DNA of 45,963 bases from Burkholderiales bacterium (GTDB lineage Bacteria > Pseudomonadota > Gammaproteobacteria > Burkholderiales > Burkholderiaceae_D), in contig CANJOT010000005.1 of the NCBI GenBank assembly GCA_947475815.1, forward strand, positions 1-45,963, written 5' to 3'. The notes below the pieces were generated by a model. The model was not told the origin of the DNA. It did no database searches and saw only the letters and a list, made by a program, of their open reading frames with translations. The position numbers and the translations under genes were made by a program. Shown here one piece after another: positions 7,974 through 16,980 of this stretch (position 1 is its first letter; each line of letters opens with the position of its first letter).

Positions 7974-9612
7974 CGGATCGCTGATCCTGCCGGGAGAAAC
8001 CCACTGGGTTTCGCTGCGATATTTTTCCGGCACGCGTCTGGCCATCGCCGGCCTGTTGCTGGTGGCCGAAGCCGTGTTTGGCGAGCAACTCTCGCTTGGG
8101 GAGTTTGCGCCGGCCCTGTTTCTGCAGGCGCTGTTCGGGTATGTCCTGGTGGGTGCGCTGTTCCTGTTTCTGTCGATCTTCCGGCCGGCCCGTTTTTATG
8201 TGCAACTGGTTGCCCAGCTGGTGCTCGACCTGACCGTATTGACGCTGCTGATGTATTCCAGCGGCGGGCCGCGCAGCGGCATGGCGGCGCTGTTCCTGTT
8301 GCCCGTGGCCGGTGCGGCGATACTCGGGCCCACGCCGATGGCGCTGTTTTTTGCCGCCCTGTCTTCGCTGGTGATCCTGGGCGAGGCGGTCTGGCGTGAA
8401 CTGACCTTCAGCGTTGGCTCGGTCAGTTTCGTGCAGGCTGGACTGTACGGTGCGTCGTCGTTCGCCATCGCCTGGGTCATGAATCGGCTGGCGGCACGCC
8501 TGATTTTGCAGGAGAAGATTGCGCTGCAGCGCGGTTATGCGCTGCAGAGCCAGATCGAAATCAATCGCGCTGTGGTGGCCGAGATGCAGGATGGCGTGCT
8601 GATCCTGTCGTCGGAAGGTCAGCCGCGTGCTCTCAATCCGGCCGCTGCGCGCTTGCTGCGTGTTGATGATCCGGTCAGCGTCGTTGCCCATGGCTGGGGG
8701 CGTCATGACGCCGGCGCCGAAATATCGCGCCATTTTCTCGACTGGCATGCCGAACCCTCGCGTGGTTTGGCGATGCTCGAGATCAATGTGCCGTCCGCGC
8801 ACGGCCGTGGACCGGCCCTGCGCCTGCGTGTGCGGTTTGCGCCTTCAACCGGTCAGACGGCGGGCCGCGACCACGTGGTCTTTCTGGAAGATCTGCAGCA
8901 TGTCGAGGAGCGCGCCCAGCAGCTCAAGCTGGCTTCGATGGGCCGGCTCACCGCCAGTATCGCCCACGAGATCCGCAATCCGCTTGCGGCCATCAGCCAC
9001 GCTTCGGCGCTGCTTGCCGAGGAAGACGCCGGTTCGGGCGCGGCGCGCCTGCTGCGCATCGTGCAGGACAATACCCTGCGGCTGAACCGCATCGTCGAAA
9101 ACATCCTGCAGCTGTCGCGTCGCGCAGCGGTGGCGCAGGAATCAATCAGTCTGACAAGCTATCTGCCTGAACTGGTGGAGGAATTTTGTCGCGAGCAGGG
9201 CTGTCCGGCCGATGCCATCGAACTGTCGGTGTACGGCAATCCAGTGGTGCAATTCAACGGCGAGCATTTGCGTGCTGCCCTGTTCAATCTGCTGCAAAAT
9301 GCGCAGCGTCACGGTCTGGGTGTGGCGGGCAGTATCGCCGTGACCGTCGTGCCGCAGGGGCGTGACCGTCAGGGTCGCGGCGCAGCGCGTCTGGACATCA
9401 TCGTCGAGGACGATGGCCCCTTCATTGAGCGCGCCGCGCGCCAGCAGTTGTTCGAGCCGTTCTATACCACGCACGCACGCGGCACCGGTCTGGGGCTGTA
9501 TCTGGCGCGTGAGTTGTGCATCGCCAACGGCGCCACCCTTGCGTATGTGCCGGACGCCGATGAGACCAAAAAAGGTGGCTTTGTGATCAACGCTTCGGGT
9601 ACCCTGCTGTAA
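7945..9612 (+). CDS. pilS: Sensor histidine kinase PilS
   Basis: PilS is the membrane kinase that phosphorylates PilR and so controls type IV pilin transcription. From the ATG at 7945 it has 555 residues: about six transmembrane helices in the first ~190 residues, a PAS-like region at about 205-320, the dimerisation/phosphoacceptor domain with the conserved His at about 341 (SIAHEIRNPL), and the catalytic ATPase domain with N-box NLLQNAQRHG, DDGPF, FEPFYTTHARGTGLGL. An ATG at 7957 is an alternative start; the frame is open further upstream but lies inside the previous gene. pilR follows 13 nt after the stop. Confidence 0.93.
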   Translation: MRPAMLRAPDGSLILPGETHWVSLRYFSGTRLAIAGLLLVAEAVFGEQLSLGEFAPALFLQALFGYVLVGALFLFLSIFRPARFYVQLVAQLVLDLTVLTLLMYSSGGPRSGMAALFLLPVAGAAILGPTPMALFFAALSSLVILGEAVWRELTFSVGSVSFVQAGLYGASSFAIAWVMNRLAARLILQEKIALQRGYALQSQIEINRAVVAEMQDGVLILSSEGQPRALNPAAARLLRVDDPVSVVAHGWGRHDAGAEISRHFLDWHAEPSRGLAMLEINVPSAHGRGPALRLRVRFAPSTGQTAGRDHVVFLEDLQHVEERAQQLKLASMGRLTASIAHEIRNPLAAISHASALLAEEDAGSGAARLLRIVQDNTLRLNRIVENILQLSRRAAVAQESISLTSYLPELVEEFCREQGCPADAIELSVYGNPVVQFNGEHLRAALFNLLQNAQRHGLGVAGSIAVTVVPQGRDRQGRGAARLDIIVEDDGPFIERAARQQLFEPFYTTHARGTGLGLYLARELCIANGATLAYVPDADETKKGGFVINASGTLL

Positions 9613-9625
9613 ACATCATGGCATC

Positions 9626-11122
9626 ATGGCAACTTCCAATTCCTCAATGAACAATACTGCTGCTGGCCCGCTTCAAATTCCGCGCGTGTTGGTCGTCGAT
9701 GACGAACCCGACCTGCGCGAACTGCTCGACCTGACTCTGGTGCGCATGGGACTGGATGTGGACAGTGTGGGCACCGTCGGCGAGGCGCTCGACAGTCTGC
9801 GTAGCAATCGTTATGCGCTCTGTCTGACCGACATGCATCTGCCGGACGCCAGCGGCATGGAACTGGTCGAGACCGTGGCGCGCGATTATCCGTCGACGGT
9901 GATCGCCGTCATCACCGCCTACGGTAGCGCGGACAACGCCGTGGCCGCGCTCAAGGGTGGCGCCTTCGATTATCTGTCCAAGCCGGTGGCGCTTGATCAG
10001 TTGCGCAGCCTCGTGCAGGCCGCCGTACGGGTGTCGCGCGATGCGTCGGACAAGGCGCAGGACAAGGCGCCGCTGCGCGCCAGCGGCAGCGTGCCCGAGG
10101 ACCGTGTCGACAAGGCGCCAGTGGCGCGCCTGCTTGGCGATTCGCTGGCCATGCGAGAGGTGCGCGCCATGATCGCGCGTGTGGCGCGTTCCCAGGCGCC
10201 GGTGGTGATTGCCGGCGAGTCGGGTTGCGGCAAGGAACTGGTGGCGCGCGCCATCCATGACAGCAGTGGACGGCACGCCGAGCCCTTTGTTGCGGTCAAC
10301 TGCGGCGCGATTCCGGAACACCTCATGGAGGCCGAATTTTTTGGCTACCGCAAGGGGGCGTTCACCGGCGCCGACAGCGATCGGACCGGTTTTTTCCAGG
10401 CCGCGCGTGGCGGCACGCTGTTCCTCGACGAGGTTGCCGAGCTGCCCCTGCCCATGCAGGTCAAGCTGCTGCGCGTCATCCAGGAACGGTCGGTACGGCG
10501 CATCGGCGGCTCGATCGAAGAACCGGTTGATGTGCGTCTGGTCAGTGCCACGCACCAGAATCTGGGCAATTGTGTTGCGCAGGGTCGCTTCCGTCACGAC
10601 CTCTATTACCGCCTCAATGTGATCGGCATCCACATTCCACCGCTGCGTGAGCGGCGTAGCGACATTCCTTTGCTTGCCCGTCATCTGCTGAAGCGCATCG
10701 CGCCCGAAATGGAACTGACCGACGCTGCGCTCGAACGTTTGGTCAGCCATGAATTCCGCGGCAACGTGCGTGAACTGGGCAATGTGCTCGAGCGCTCGGC
10801 GGCGTTTGCCGAATCGAGCCGGGTCGACGCCGGCGACATCCATTTTGGTTCAGCGCCGGTGCAGGCCGACGTTCCGCTGGCGCCCGCCATGATCGAGGCG
10901 GCCGGTGCGGTGGGTGCCGCGATTGCGCCGCTCGGCGCTCCAGCGGGCGCTGCCGGCCTGAACATCAACGGTACCCTGCCCGAATATCTCGATGGCATTG
11001 AACGCGAGGTGATTGAGAGTGCCCTGACCCTGACCCGTTTTAATCGCACGGCAGCGGCCGAGTTGCTGGGCATCACCCTTCGCCAGCTGCGCTATCGCAT
11101 GCAGCGGCTCAATATCCAGTAA
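9626..11122 (+). CDS. pilR: Sigma-54-dependent response regulator PilR
   Basis: PilR activates pilin promoters with RpoN after phosphorylation by PilS. The 498 residues show the receiver domain (acidic VVDDEPD; phosphoacceptor D69 in LTDMHLPD; KPVALDQL), the AAA+ sigma-54 interaction domain with Walker A near 195 (GESGCGKE), the GAFTGAD loop near 246, Walker B GTLFLDEVAE near 262, and a C-terminal Fis-type helix-turn-helix from about 455 (FNRTAAAELLGITLRQLRYR). The start at 9626 has a poor ribosome site; an in-frame ATG lies at 9647. No pilA gene is visible in this window, so the main target lies elsewhere. Confidence 0.95.
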   Translation: MATSNSSMNNTAAGPLQIPRVLVVDDEPDLRELLDLTLVRMGLDVDSVGTVGEALDSLRSNRYALCLTDMHLPDASGMELVETVARDYPSTVIAVITAYGSADNAVAALKGGAFDYLSKPVALDQLRSLVQAAVRVSRDASDKAQDKAPLRASGSVPEDRVDKAPVARLLGDSLAMREVRAMIARVARSQAPVVIAGESGCGKELVARAIHDSSGRHAEPFVAVNCGAIPEHLMEAEFFGYRKGAFTGADSDRTGFFQAARGGTLFLDEVAELPLPMQVKLLRVIQERSVRRIGGSIEEPVDVRLVSATHQNLGNCVAQGRFRHDLYYRLNVIGIHIPPLRERRSDIPLLARHLLKRIAPEMELTDAALERLVSHEFRGNVRELGNVLERSAAFAESSRVDAGDIHFGSAPVQADVPLAPAMIEAAGAVGAAIAPLGAPAGAAGLNINGTLPEYLDGIEREVIESALTLTRFNRTAAAELLGITLRQLRYRMQRLNIQ

Positions 11123-11131
11123 GAGCCTGCC

Positions 11132-11740
11132 ATGAGCGGCGACAGCGCGATTGTCTTGGTCCCCGAGTGCGCATTGCTGATCGATGCGGCCGGCTGGTGT
11201 CCCGGCGCCGTGCAGCGGCGTTCGCCCAATTGCGATGCCCGTCCCGCAGGCGTTGTCGCCGACCTGCTGGTGATTCATAACATCAGCCTGCCGCCCGGGC
11301 AGTTTGAGGGCGATGCGGTCGCCGCCCTGTTTACCAACAGTCTGGACTGTGACAGCCATCCGTATTACGACAGCTTGCGCAGTCTGCGTGTGTCGGCGCA
11401 TTTTCTGATCCGCCGCGATGGCTGCCTGTGGCAGTTCGTGGCCTGTGGCGAGCGCGCCTGGCATGCCGGCCTGTCGCGGCATCGCGGGCGCGCCCGCTGC
11501 AATGATTTTTCGATCGGCGTTGAACTCGAGGGCAGTGACGATCTGCCCTTTGAGCGCGCGCAATACGGGACCCTGGCGGCGCTCACGCATGCACTGGTCC
11601 GGGCTTGTCCATTGACCGCGGTCGCCGGTCACAGCGACATTGCGCCAGGGCGCAAGACTGATCCGGGACCGTGCTTTGACTGGGATGGATACTTGCAGTC
11701 GATCGGGAACACGCTGCTGCGCGACGGCCCGGATGCCTGA
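11132..11740 (+). CDS. ampD: 1,6-anhydro-N-acetylmuramyl-L-alanine amidase AmpD
   Basis: AmpD is the cytoplasmic zinc amidase that removes stem peptides from anhydromuropeptides in cell-wall recycling; its loss induces AmpC-type beta-lactamases where AmpR is present. The 202 residues carry the expected zinc ligands H49 (VIHNIS), H167 (AGHSDIAPGRKTDPG) and D177, with K175 and the Glu of IGVELEG (about 131) as catalytic residues. No signal peptide is seen, which separates it from AmiD/AmpDh2. It starts 9 nt after pilR, as in many betaproteobacteria. Within this window it belongs functionally with mpl and the lytic transglycosylase. Confidence 0.95.
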   Translation: MSGDSAIVLVPECALLIDAAGWCPGAVQRRSPNCDARPAGVVADLLVIHNISLPPGQFEGDAVAALFTNSLDCDSHPYYDSLRSLRVSAHFLIRRDGCLWQFVACGERAWHAGLSRHRGRARCNDFSIGVELEGSDDLPFERAQYGTLAALTHALVRACPLTAVAGHSDIAPGRKTDPGPCFDWDGYLQSIGNTLLRDGPDA

Positions 11741-12276
11741 GCGCCGGATCCATTTCCCCCGCTGCAAACCTTTTTGGGCTACGCCCGGGAAGCCCTGACA
11801 CGAGCGGCAGCGGTCCGGGCGGTGGCCTGAAGTTGCCCCTGATGCGCTGGTCGATCAGGCATGGCGCAGGCTTCCAAATACCTGTGGCGTCCGTTGAAGA
11901 AATTCACAAACAACGCTTGCGCGGGTGCGCTGTAGCTACTACACTTAGTGTCAGCACTCTGGGTATGCCACTACATCTAGTGGTATCCGGTAAATCCGAA
12001 AATATGGGTCCTGCAGGCAAAATGCCTTGCACGGAGCTGTTGTACAAGGGGAGCGGATCCGCTATGGCTTTGATACAGCGATGTAGTGAAGAGTTCTGCG
12101 TTCTGTCTTTATCAGCTTGGGCGGATGCCGTTCTTCTGTGCGCGCCGCAAGGCGCTTCCTTCCCGTCTTCCATCGTGCGACCTTGCTCGTTGTCTTGAGG
12201 ATGGGCCCAATTTCGCTTCGTGATGCGTGTGGGCGATTCACGCGTGGTCAATTAATACAGTTTTCTGGAGGTTTTT
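11741..12276. other. 536-bp intergenic region between ampD and nrdA
   Basis: Apart from the NrdR boxes I see no convincing gene here. Short open frames exist on both strands but none has family-like residues. A possible promoter is TTGCGC (11917-11922), 17 nt, TACACT (11940-11945), overlapping NrdR box 1. If it is used, the nrdA leader is about 325 nt, which is long. The leader contains small hairpins (for example GCGCcgcaaGGCGC around 12140) but I recognise no riboswitch class. The nrdA ribosome site TGGAGG at 12266-12271 is strong. Confidence 0.6.
11936..11983 (+). promoter_or_regulatory. Pair of NrdR boxes upstream of nrdAB
   Basis: Two imperfect 16-bp palindromes, CTACTACACTTAGTGT (11936-11951) and CCACTACATCTAGTGG (11968-11983), match the NrdR box consensus ACACTATATATAGTGT at 11 and 12 of 16 positions. 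Their starts are 32 bp apart, about three helical turns, as is usual for NrdR box pairs. NrdR represses ribonucleotide reductase genes in response to dATP/ATP. Box 1 overlaps a possible -10 (TACACT, 11940-11945). nrdA starts 293 bp downstream. Confidence 0.8.
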
Positions 12277-15222
12277 ATGCAATGGGCTAATCAGGCAGTC
12301 GTGCCGGGTCAGGGTGAATCTTTGGCGGGTGGTGTCCCGATGTCGTCGGGTTCGAGCCTGAGCGGCGGTGTGCACACCGGCCGGGCCGAATTTTCGGATT
12401 ACAAGATCATCCGTCGCAATGGTTCGGTGGTCGGCTTTGAACCGGCCAAGATCACCATCGCCATGACCAAGGCCTTTCTGGCTGTCAATGGCGGGCAGGG
12501 CGCCGCTTCAGCCCGCGTGCGTGAAGTTGTTGAGCAGTTGACTGTGGGTGTGGTGGGTGCGCTCATGCGTCGCCAGCCACAGGGTGGCACCTTCCACATT
12601 GAAGACATCCAGGATCAGGTCGAACTCGCACTCATGCGTGGCGGTGAACATGAAGTGGCGCGTTCTTACGTGCTGTATCGCGAGCGCCGTGCCCAGGAGC
12701 GCGCCCAGGCCAGGCAGGGTCAGGTAGACGTCGCGCTCGAGACCATGCTGCATGTCACGGAAAACGGCCAGCGTGTGGAGTTTGATCCGCGCCGTGTTCA
12801 CGAGTTGGTCGCCGCGGCCTGTGAAGGCCTGGGCGACTTCGTCAATCCGGCGGTGATTGTCGACCAGACCATCAAGAATCTGTATGACGGCGTGCCCATC
12901 GAGGAGGTCTACAAGTCGGCCATCCTCGCAGCGCGTTCGATGATGGAAAACGATCCAGCCTATAGCCAGGTGTCCGCGCGCCTGCTGCTGCATACAATCC
13001 GCAGCGAGGTGTTCCGCCGCGACGTCGCCCAGGCCGAGACGGCCGGTGCCTACGTCGACTATTTCCCCAAATTCATCAAGCTGGGCATCGAGCATGGCTT
13101 GCTCGATGAGCGCCTGGCCCAGTACGACCTCAAACGTCTGTCTGCCGCTCTGGTCGCCAGCCGCGATCTGCAGTTTGGCTATCTTGGCCTGCAAACCCTG
13201 TACGACCGCTACTTTCTGGTCGACCGCCACGACAGCTATCGCAAGGATGGTCGCCGTCTCGAGATGCCGCAGGTGTTTTTCATGCGCGTCGCCATGGGTT
13301 TGGCCATCGCCGAGGTGGATCGCGAAGCGCGCGCCATCGAATTTTACGAAGTGCTCTCGCGTTTCGACCTGATGTCGTCAACGCCGACCCTGTTCAATGC
13401 CGGTACGCGCCATTCGCAGTTGTCGTCGTGCTACCTGACGACCGTGTCGGATAATCTGGATGGCATCTACGAAGCCATCAAGGAAAACGCCCTGCTCGCC
13501 AAGTACGCCGGCGGCCTGGGCAATGACTGGACACCAGTGCGCGCCATGGGTTCGCACATCAAGGGTACCAACGGCGAAAGTCAGGGTGTGGTGCCCTTCC
13601 TCAAGGTGGTCAACGATACCGCCGTGGCGGTCAATCAGGGTGGCAAGCGCAAGGGCGCGGTCTGCGCCTACCTCGAAACCTGGCACCTCGACATCGAGGA
13701 ATTCCTCGAGTTGCGCAAGAACACCGGTGACGACCGCCGCCGCACGCACGACATGAACACGGCCAACTGGATTCCCGACCTGTTCATGAAGCGTGTCATG
13801 CAAGGCGGTGACTGGGTGCTGTTTTCGCCTTCGACCGTGCCTGATCTGCACGACAAGGTCGGCCGTGCTTTCGAAGAGGCCTACACCGGTTACGAAGCCA
13901 AGGTCGAGCGTGGCGAGATCAAGCTGTTCAAGAAATTGCCGGCGCAGAGCCTGTGGCGCAAGATGCTGTCAATGCTGTTTGAAACCGGCCATCCGTGGAT
14001 CACCTTCAAGGATCCCTGCAACATCCGCTCGCCGCAGCAGCATGTCGGCATGGTGCATTCGTCCAACCTGTGCACCGAAATCACCCTCAACACCAACGAC
14101 GATGAAATCGCCGTCTGCAACCTCGGCTCGGTCAATCTGGTCGCCCACCTGAGGGATGGCAAGCTCGACCACGTCAAGCTGCAAAAGACCATCTCGACGG
14201 CCATGCGCATGCTCGACAACGTCATCGACATCAATTATTACGCCGTCGGCAAGGCGCGCAATTCCAACCTCAAACACCGTCCGGTTGGTCTGGGTGTGAT
14301 GGGTTTTCAGGATTGCCTGCATATCCTGCATATCCCGTATGGCTCCGATGCAGCGGTCGAATTCGCCGACCGCTCGATGGAAGCGGTCTGTTATTACGCC
14401 TACGCCGGTTCGAGCAAGCTCGCTGCCGAACGCGGTCGTTATCCCTCGTATCGCGGCTCGCTCTGGGACCGTGGCATCCTGCCGCAGGACACCCTCAAGC
14501 TGCTGGAAGAAGAACGCGGCGGTTATGTCGAGGTCGACAGTTCGACCAGCATGGACTGGGACAGCCTGCGTGCCACCATCGCCAAGAACGGCATGCGCAA
14601 CTCCAACTGCGTGGCGATTGCGCCGACCGCGACCATCTCCAACATCGTCGGTGTGTCGGCCTGCATCGAGCCGAGCTACCAGAACCTGTACGTCAAGTCG
14701 AACCTCTCGGGCGAGTTCACCGAGGTCAATGAGTATCTGGTCCGCGACCTGAAAAAGATCGGCCTGTGGGACGAGGTGATGGTTGCCGACCTGAAGTACT
14801 TTGATGGCAGCCTGGCGCGCATCGATCGCGTGCCGGCCGAGTTGCGTCGCGTTTATGCGACCGCCTTCGAGATTGAACCGAAGTGGCTGGTGGAAGCCGC
14901 CTCCCGTCGCCAGAAATGGATCGACCAGGCGCAGTCGCTCAATATCTACATGGCCGGTGCATCGGGCAAGAAACTCGACGACACCTACAAGCTGGCCTGG
15001 CTGCGTGGTCTCAAGACAACGTACTACCTGCGTACGCTGGGCGCCACGTCGGCCGAGAAGTCGACTGGCCGCGGCGGTGAACTCAACGCGGTCGGCGTCG
15101 ATGGCAGCAGCAACAGCATGGCGGCCGGACCTCAGGCCATGCCCGAACCGGAAATTCTCGGTGCCGCCTGCATGATGCGGCCGGGGGATCCTGGTTTTGA
15201 AGAGTGCGAGGCGTGTCAGTAA
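12277..15222 (+). CDS. nrdA: Ribonucleoside-diphosphate reductase class Ia, alpha subunit
   Basis: NrdA reduces ribonucleoside diphosphates to deoxy forms with the radical supplied by NrdB. The protein has 981 residues, longer than E. coli NrdA because it carries two ATP-cone domains (about 43-140 and 158-248); the first is the usual allosteric activity site. The catalytic set is intact: C599 with N597 and E601 (NLCTEI), the redox pair C385 (LSSCYL) and C614 (AVCNLGS), and the C-terminal shuttle cysteines C977 and C980 (ECEACQ). The start is supported by TGGAGG 6 nt upstream. nrdB follows after 65 bp. Regulation by NrdR is expected from the boxes at 11936-11983. Confidence 0.98.
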   Translation: MQWANQAVVPGQGESLAGGVPMSSGSSLSGGVHTGRAEFSDYKIIRRNGSVVGFEPAKITIAMTKAFLAVNGGQGAASARVREVVEQLTVGVVGALMRRQPQGGTFHIEDIQDQVELALMRGGEHEVARSYVLYRERRAQERAQARQGQVDVALETMLHVTENGQRVEFDPRRVHELVAAACEGLGDFVNPAVIVDQTIKNLYDGVPIEEVYKSAILAARSMMENDPAYSQVSARLLLHTIRSEVFRRDVAQAETAGAYVDYFPKFIKLGIEHGLLDERLAQYDLKRLSAALVASRDLQFGYLGLQTLYDRYFLVDRHDSYRKDGRRLEMPQVFFMRVAMGLAIAEVDREARAIEFYEVLSRFDLMSSTPTLFNAGTRHSQLSSCYLTTVSDNLDGIYEAIKENALLAKYAGGLGNDWTPVRAMGSHIKGTNGESQGVVPFLKVVNDTAVAVNQGGKRKGAVCAYLETWHLDIEEFLELRKNTGDDRRRTHDMNTANWIPDLFMKRVMQGGDWVLFSPSTVPDLHDKVGRAFEEAYTGYEAKVERGEIKLFKKLPAQSLWRKMLSMLFETGHPWITFKDPCNIRSPQQHVGMVHSSNLCTEITLNTNDDEIAVCNLGSVNLVAHLRDGKLDHVKLQKTISTAMRMLDNVIDINYYAVGKARNSNLKHRPVGLGVMGFQDCLHILHIPYGSDAAVEFADRSMEAVCYYAYAGSSKLAAERGRYPSYRGSLWDRGILPQDTLKLLEEERGGYVEVDSSTSMDWDSLRATIAKNGMRNSNCVAIAPTATISNIVGVSACIEPSYQNLYVKSNLSGEFTEVNEYLVRDLKKIGLWDEVMVADLKYFDGSLARIDRVPAELRRVYATAFEIEPKWLVEAASRRQKWIDQAQSLNIYMAGASGKKLDDTYKLAWLRGLKTTYYLRTLGATSAEKSTGRGGELNAVGVDGSSNSMAAGPQAMPEPEILGAACMMRPGDPGFEECEACQ

Positions 15223-15287
15223 ACGCATTGTCCGTCGCTGCAGAGTGTGCAAAAGATTTTTTGTCGATCAAACATTGAGGATCACCA

Positions 15288-16472
15288 ATGCTTTCCTGGG
15301 ATGATGAACCCCGCAGTACCCCCGAGCAGCAAACCGGCATGTTGAATCCCGCACTGGCCAGCCACGATCGTCTGAGCAGTATGCCCATGCCCGAAGTGCC
15401 TGCCGGCGCCATGCTCGACACTGCTCTGGGCGGGCCGATGATTGCTCCCGGCACCGGCCGCGTCAATGCCTCGGACAAGCGCATCATCAACGGTACGACC
15501 GACGTCAACCAGCTCGTGCCCTTCAAGTACAAATGGGCCTGGGAAAAGTATCTGGCTGGCTGCGCGAATCACTGGATGCCCCAGGAAATCAATATGTCGC
15601 GCGACATCGCCCTGTGGAAAAATCCGGCGGGCCTGACCGACGACGAGCGCCGCATCGTCAAGCGCAACCTCGGCTTTTTCGTGACCGCCGATTCGTTGGC
15701 CGCCAACAACATCGTGCTCGGCACCTATCGCCACATCACCGCGCCCGAGTGCCGTCAGTATCTGTTGCGCCAGGCCTTCGAGGAAGCCATCCACACGCAT
15801 GCCTACCAGTACATCGTCGAGTCGCTCGGCCTGGACGAGGGTGAGGTGTTCAATGCCTACAACGAAGTGCCGTCGATTCGCGCCAAGGATGAATTTCTGA
15901 TTCCTTTCATCAACGTGCTCACTGATCCGCATTTCAAGACGGGCACGGTGGCCAACGACCAGGCGCTGCTCAAGTCGCTGATTGTCTTTTGCTGCCTGAT
16001 GGAAGGTTTGTTTTTCTACGTCGGCTTCACTCAGATTCTCGCGCTCGGCCGCCAGAACAAGATGACCGGTGCTGCCGAACAGTATCAATACATTTTGCGT
16101 GACGAGTCGATGCACTGCAATTTCGGCATCGATCTGGTGAACTCACTCAAGATGGAAAATCCGCATCTGTGGACGCCTGAATTCCGCGAGGAAATCTGCG
16201 TACTGTTCAAGCGCGGCGTGGAGCTGGAGTATGCTTATGCGGAAGACACCATGCCGCGTGGAGTGCTCGGATTGAACGCGCCGATGTTCAAAGGCTATCT
16301 GCGCTACATCGCAAATCGTCGCGCACAGCAAATAGGTATTGACCCAATGTATGCACAGGAGGAAAATCCGTTTCCGTGGATGGCCGAGATGATCGACCTG
16401 AAAAAGGAACGCAATTTTTTTGAAACACGCGTGATCGAATATCAAACAGGTGGCGCGTTGAGTTGGGATTGA
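15288..16472 (+). CDS. nrdB: Ribonucleoside-diphosphate reductase class Ia, beta subunit
   Basis: NrdB holds the di-iron centre and the tyrosyl radical. In the 394-residue protein the iron ligands E166 and H169 and the radical Y173 fall in [13 protein letters not shown], spaced exactly as E115, H118 and Y122 in E. coli; a second ligand pair sits in [10 protein letters not shown]. This places it in the class Ia tyrosyl-radical type, not the Ic type that lacks the Tyr. The C-terminus ends GGALSWD, the peptide that docks to NrdA; oddly, the N-terminus also begins MLSWDDE. A GAGG ribosome site precedes the ATG. A strong intrinsic terminator lies 264 nt after the stop. Confidence 0.97.
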   Translation: MLSWDDEPRSTPEQQTGMLNPALASHDRLSSMPMPEVPAGAMLDTALGGPMIAPGTGRVNASDKRIINGTTDVNQLVPFKYKWAWEKYLAGCANHWMPQEINMSRDIALWKNPAGLTDDERRIVKRNLGFFVTADSLAANNIVLGTYRHITAPECRQYLLRQAFEEAIHTHAYQYIVESLGLDEGEVFNAYNEVPSIRAKDEFLIPFINVLTDPHFKTGTVANDQALLKSLIVFCCLMEGLFFYVGFTQILALGRQNKMTGAAEQYQYILRDESMHCNFGIDLVNSLKMENPHLWTPEFREEICVLFKRGVELEYAYAEDTMPRGVLGLNAPMFKGYLRYIANRRAQQIGIDPMYAQEENPFPWMAEMIDLKKERNFFETRVIEYQTGGALSWD

Positions 16473-16980
16473 GTGGCAGTGCAGCAGCTTGGGTAATCGA
16501 GTGGTGTAAGGAGCGGAAGCCTTTCGCACGCATGCAGAGTCAAACGAATCGCACCAGAGAAAATATGAACCGCAGTGCGCGGCTCAAGGGAAGTGTGCCC
16601 TCTGCGTTTCGTTTCCTGCCATGCCAGCCACTCGACCGGATGCGCACAGCGCTCTGGTCCGTGCGTGTGATGTTTGCCTCCCTGAAACATGGCGTGGACT
16701 CAGCGCACTCAGGGACGGGGTTGATGGATACTGATGCCGGCACGCGTGCCGGCGTTTTTTTTGGCCGATTGAATCGTCGGTTTGCCGGTGTGCCGAGCCG
16801 TCGATTCAGCGGGCCAAGTGCCGAATTCATTAGCGTAAACGAATTGCAGACGCGTTTTTGCGTGCTGCGGTTTGCGCCGATGAATAATCCGTATCGTTGT
16901 TTGCGTGCCCACGGGGCGCAAGGGCGCGAACGGGTTTCTTTAACCCTGGTACTTAGTCACTTCGCGTGAAGGAGAATCAA
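16473..16980. other. 508-bp intergenic region between nrdB and the histone-like gene
   Basis: The first part is a 263-nt 3' untranslated stretch ending in the intrinsic terminator at 16736-16762; it contains a stem CCCTGA (16680-16685) / TCAGGG (16709-16714) just before it. The second part (16763-16968) is the likely promoter and leader of the histone-like gene, but I see no clear -35/-10 pair. An open frame spans most of the region on the forward strand, but its residues look random and Arg-rich and it lacks a ribosome site, so I do not call it. Confidence 0.55.
16736..16762 (+). terminator. Intrinsic terminator of nrdAB
   Basis: GCCGGCACGCGTGCCGGC is a perfect 18-bp palindrome (7-9 bp stem), followed by G and eight T residues. 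It is a strong rho-independent terminator separating nrdAB from the histone-like gene. Confidence 0.9.

Noticed and set aside
11833-12251. Short open frames of 115-121 codons on both strands between ampD and nrdA.
   Set aside because: No ribosome sites, no family-like residues, and they overlap the NrdR boxes and nrdA leader.
16463-16969. A 168-codon forward frame covering the nrdB-histone gap.
   Set aside because: It runs through the intrinsic terminator at 16736-16762, lacks a ribosome site and has random-looking composition.
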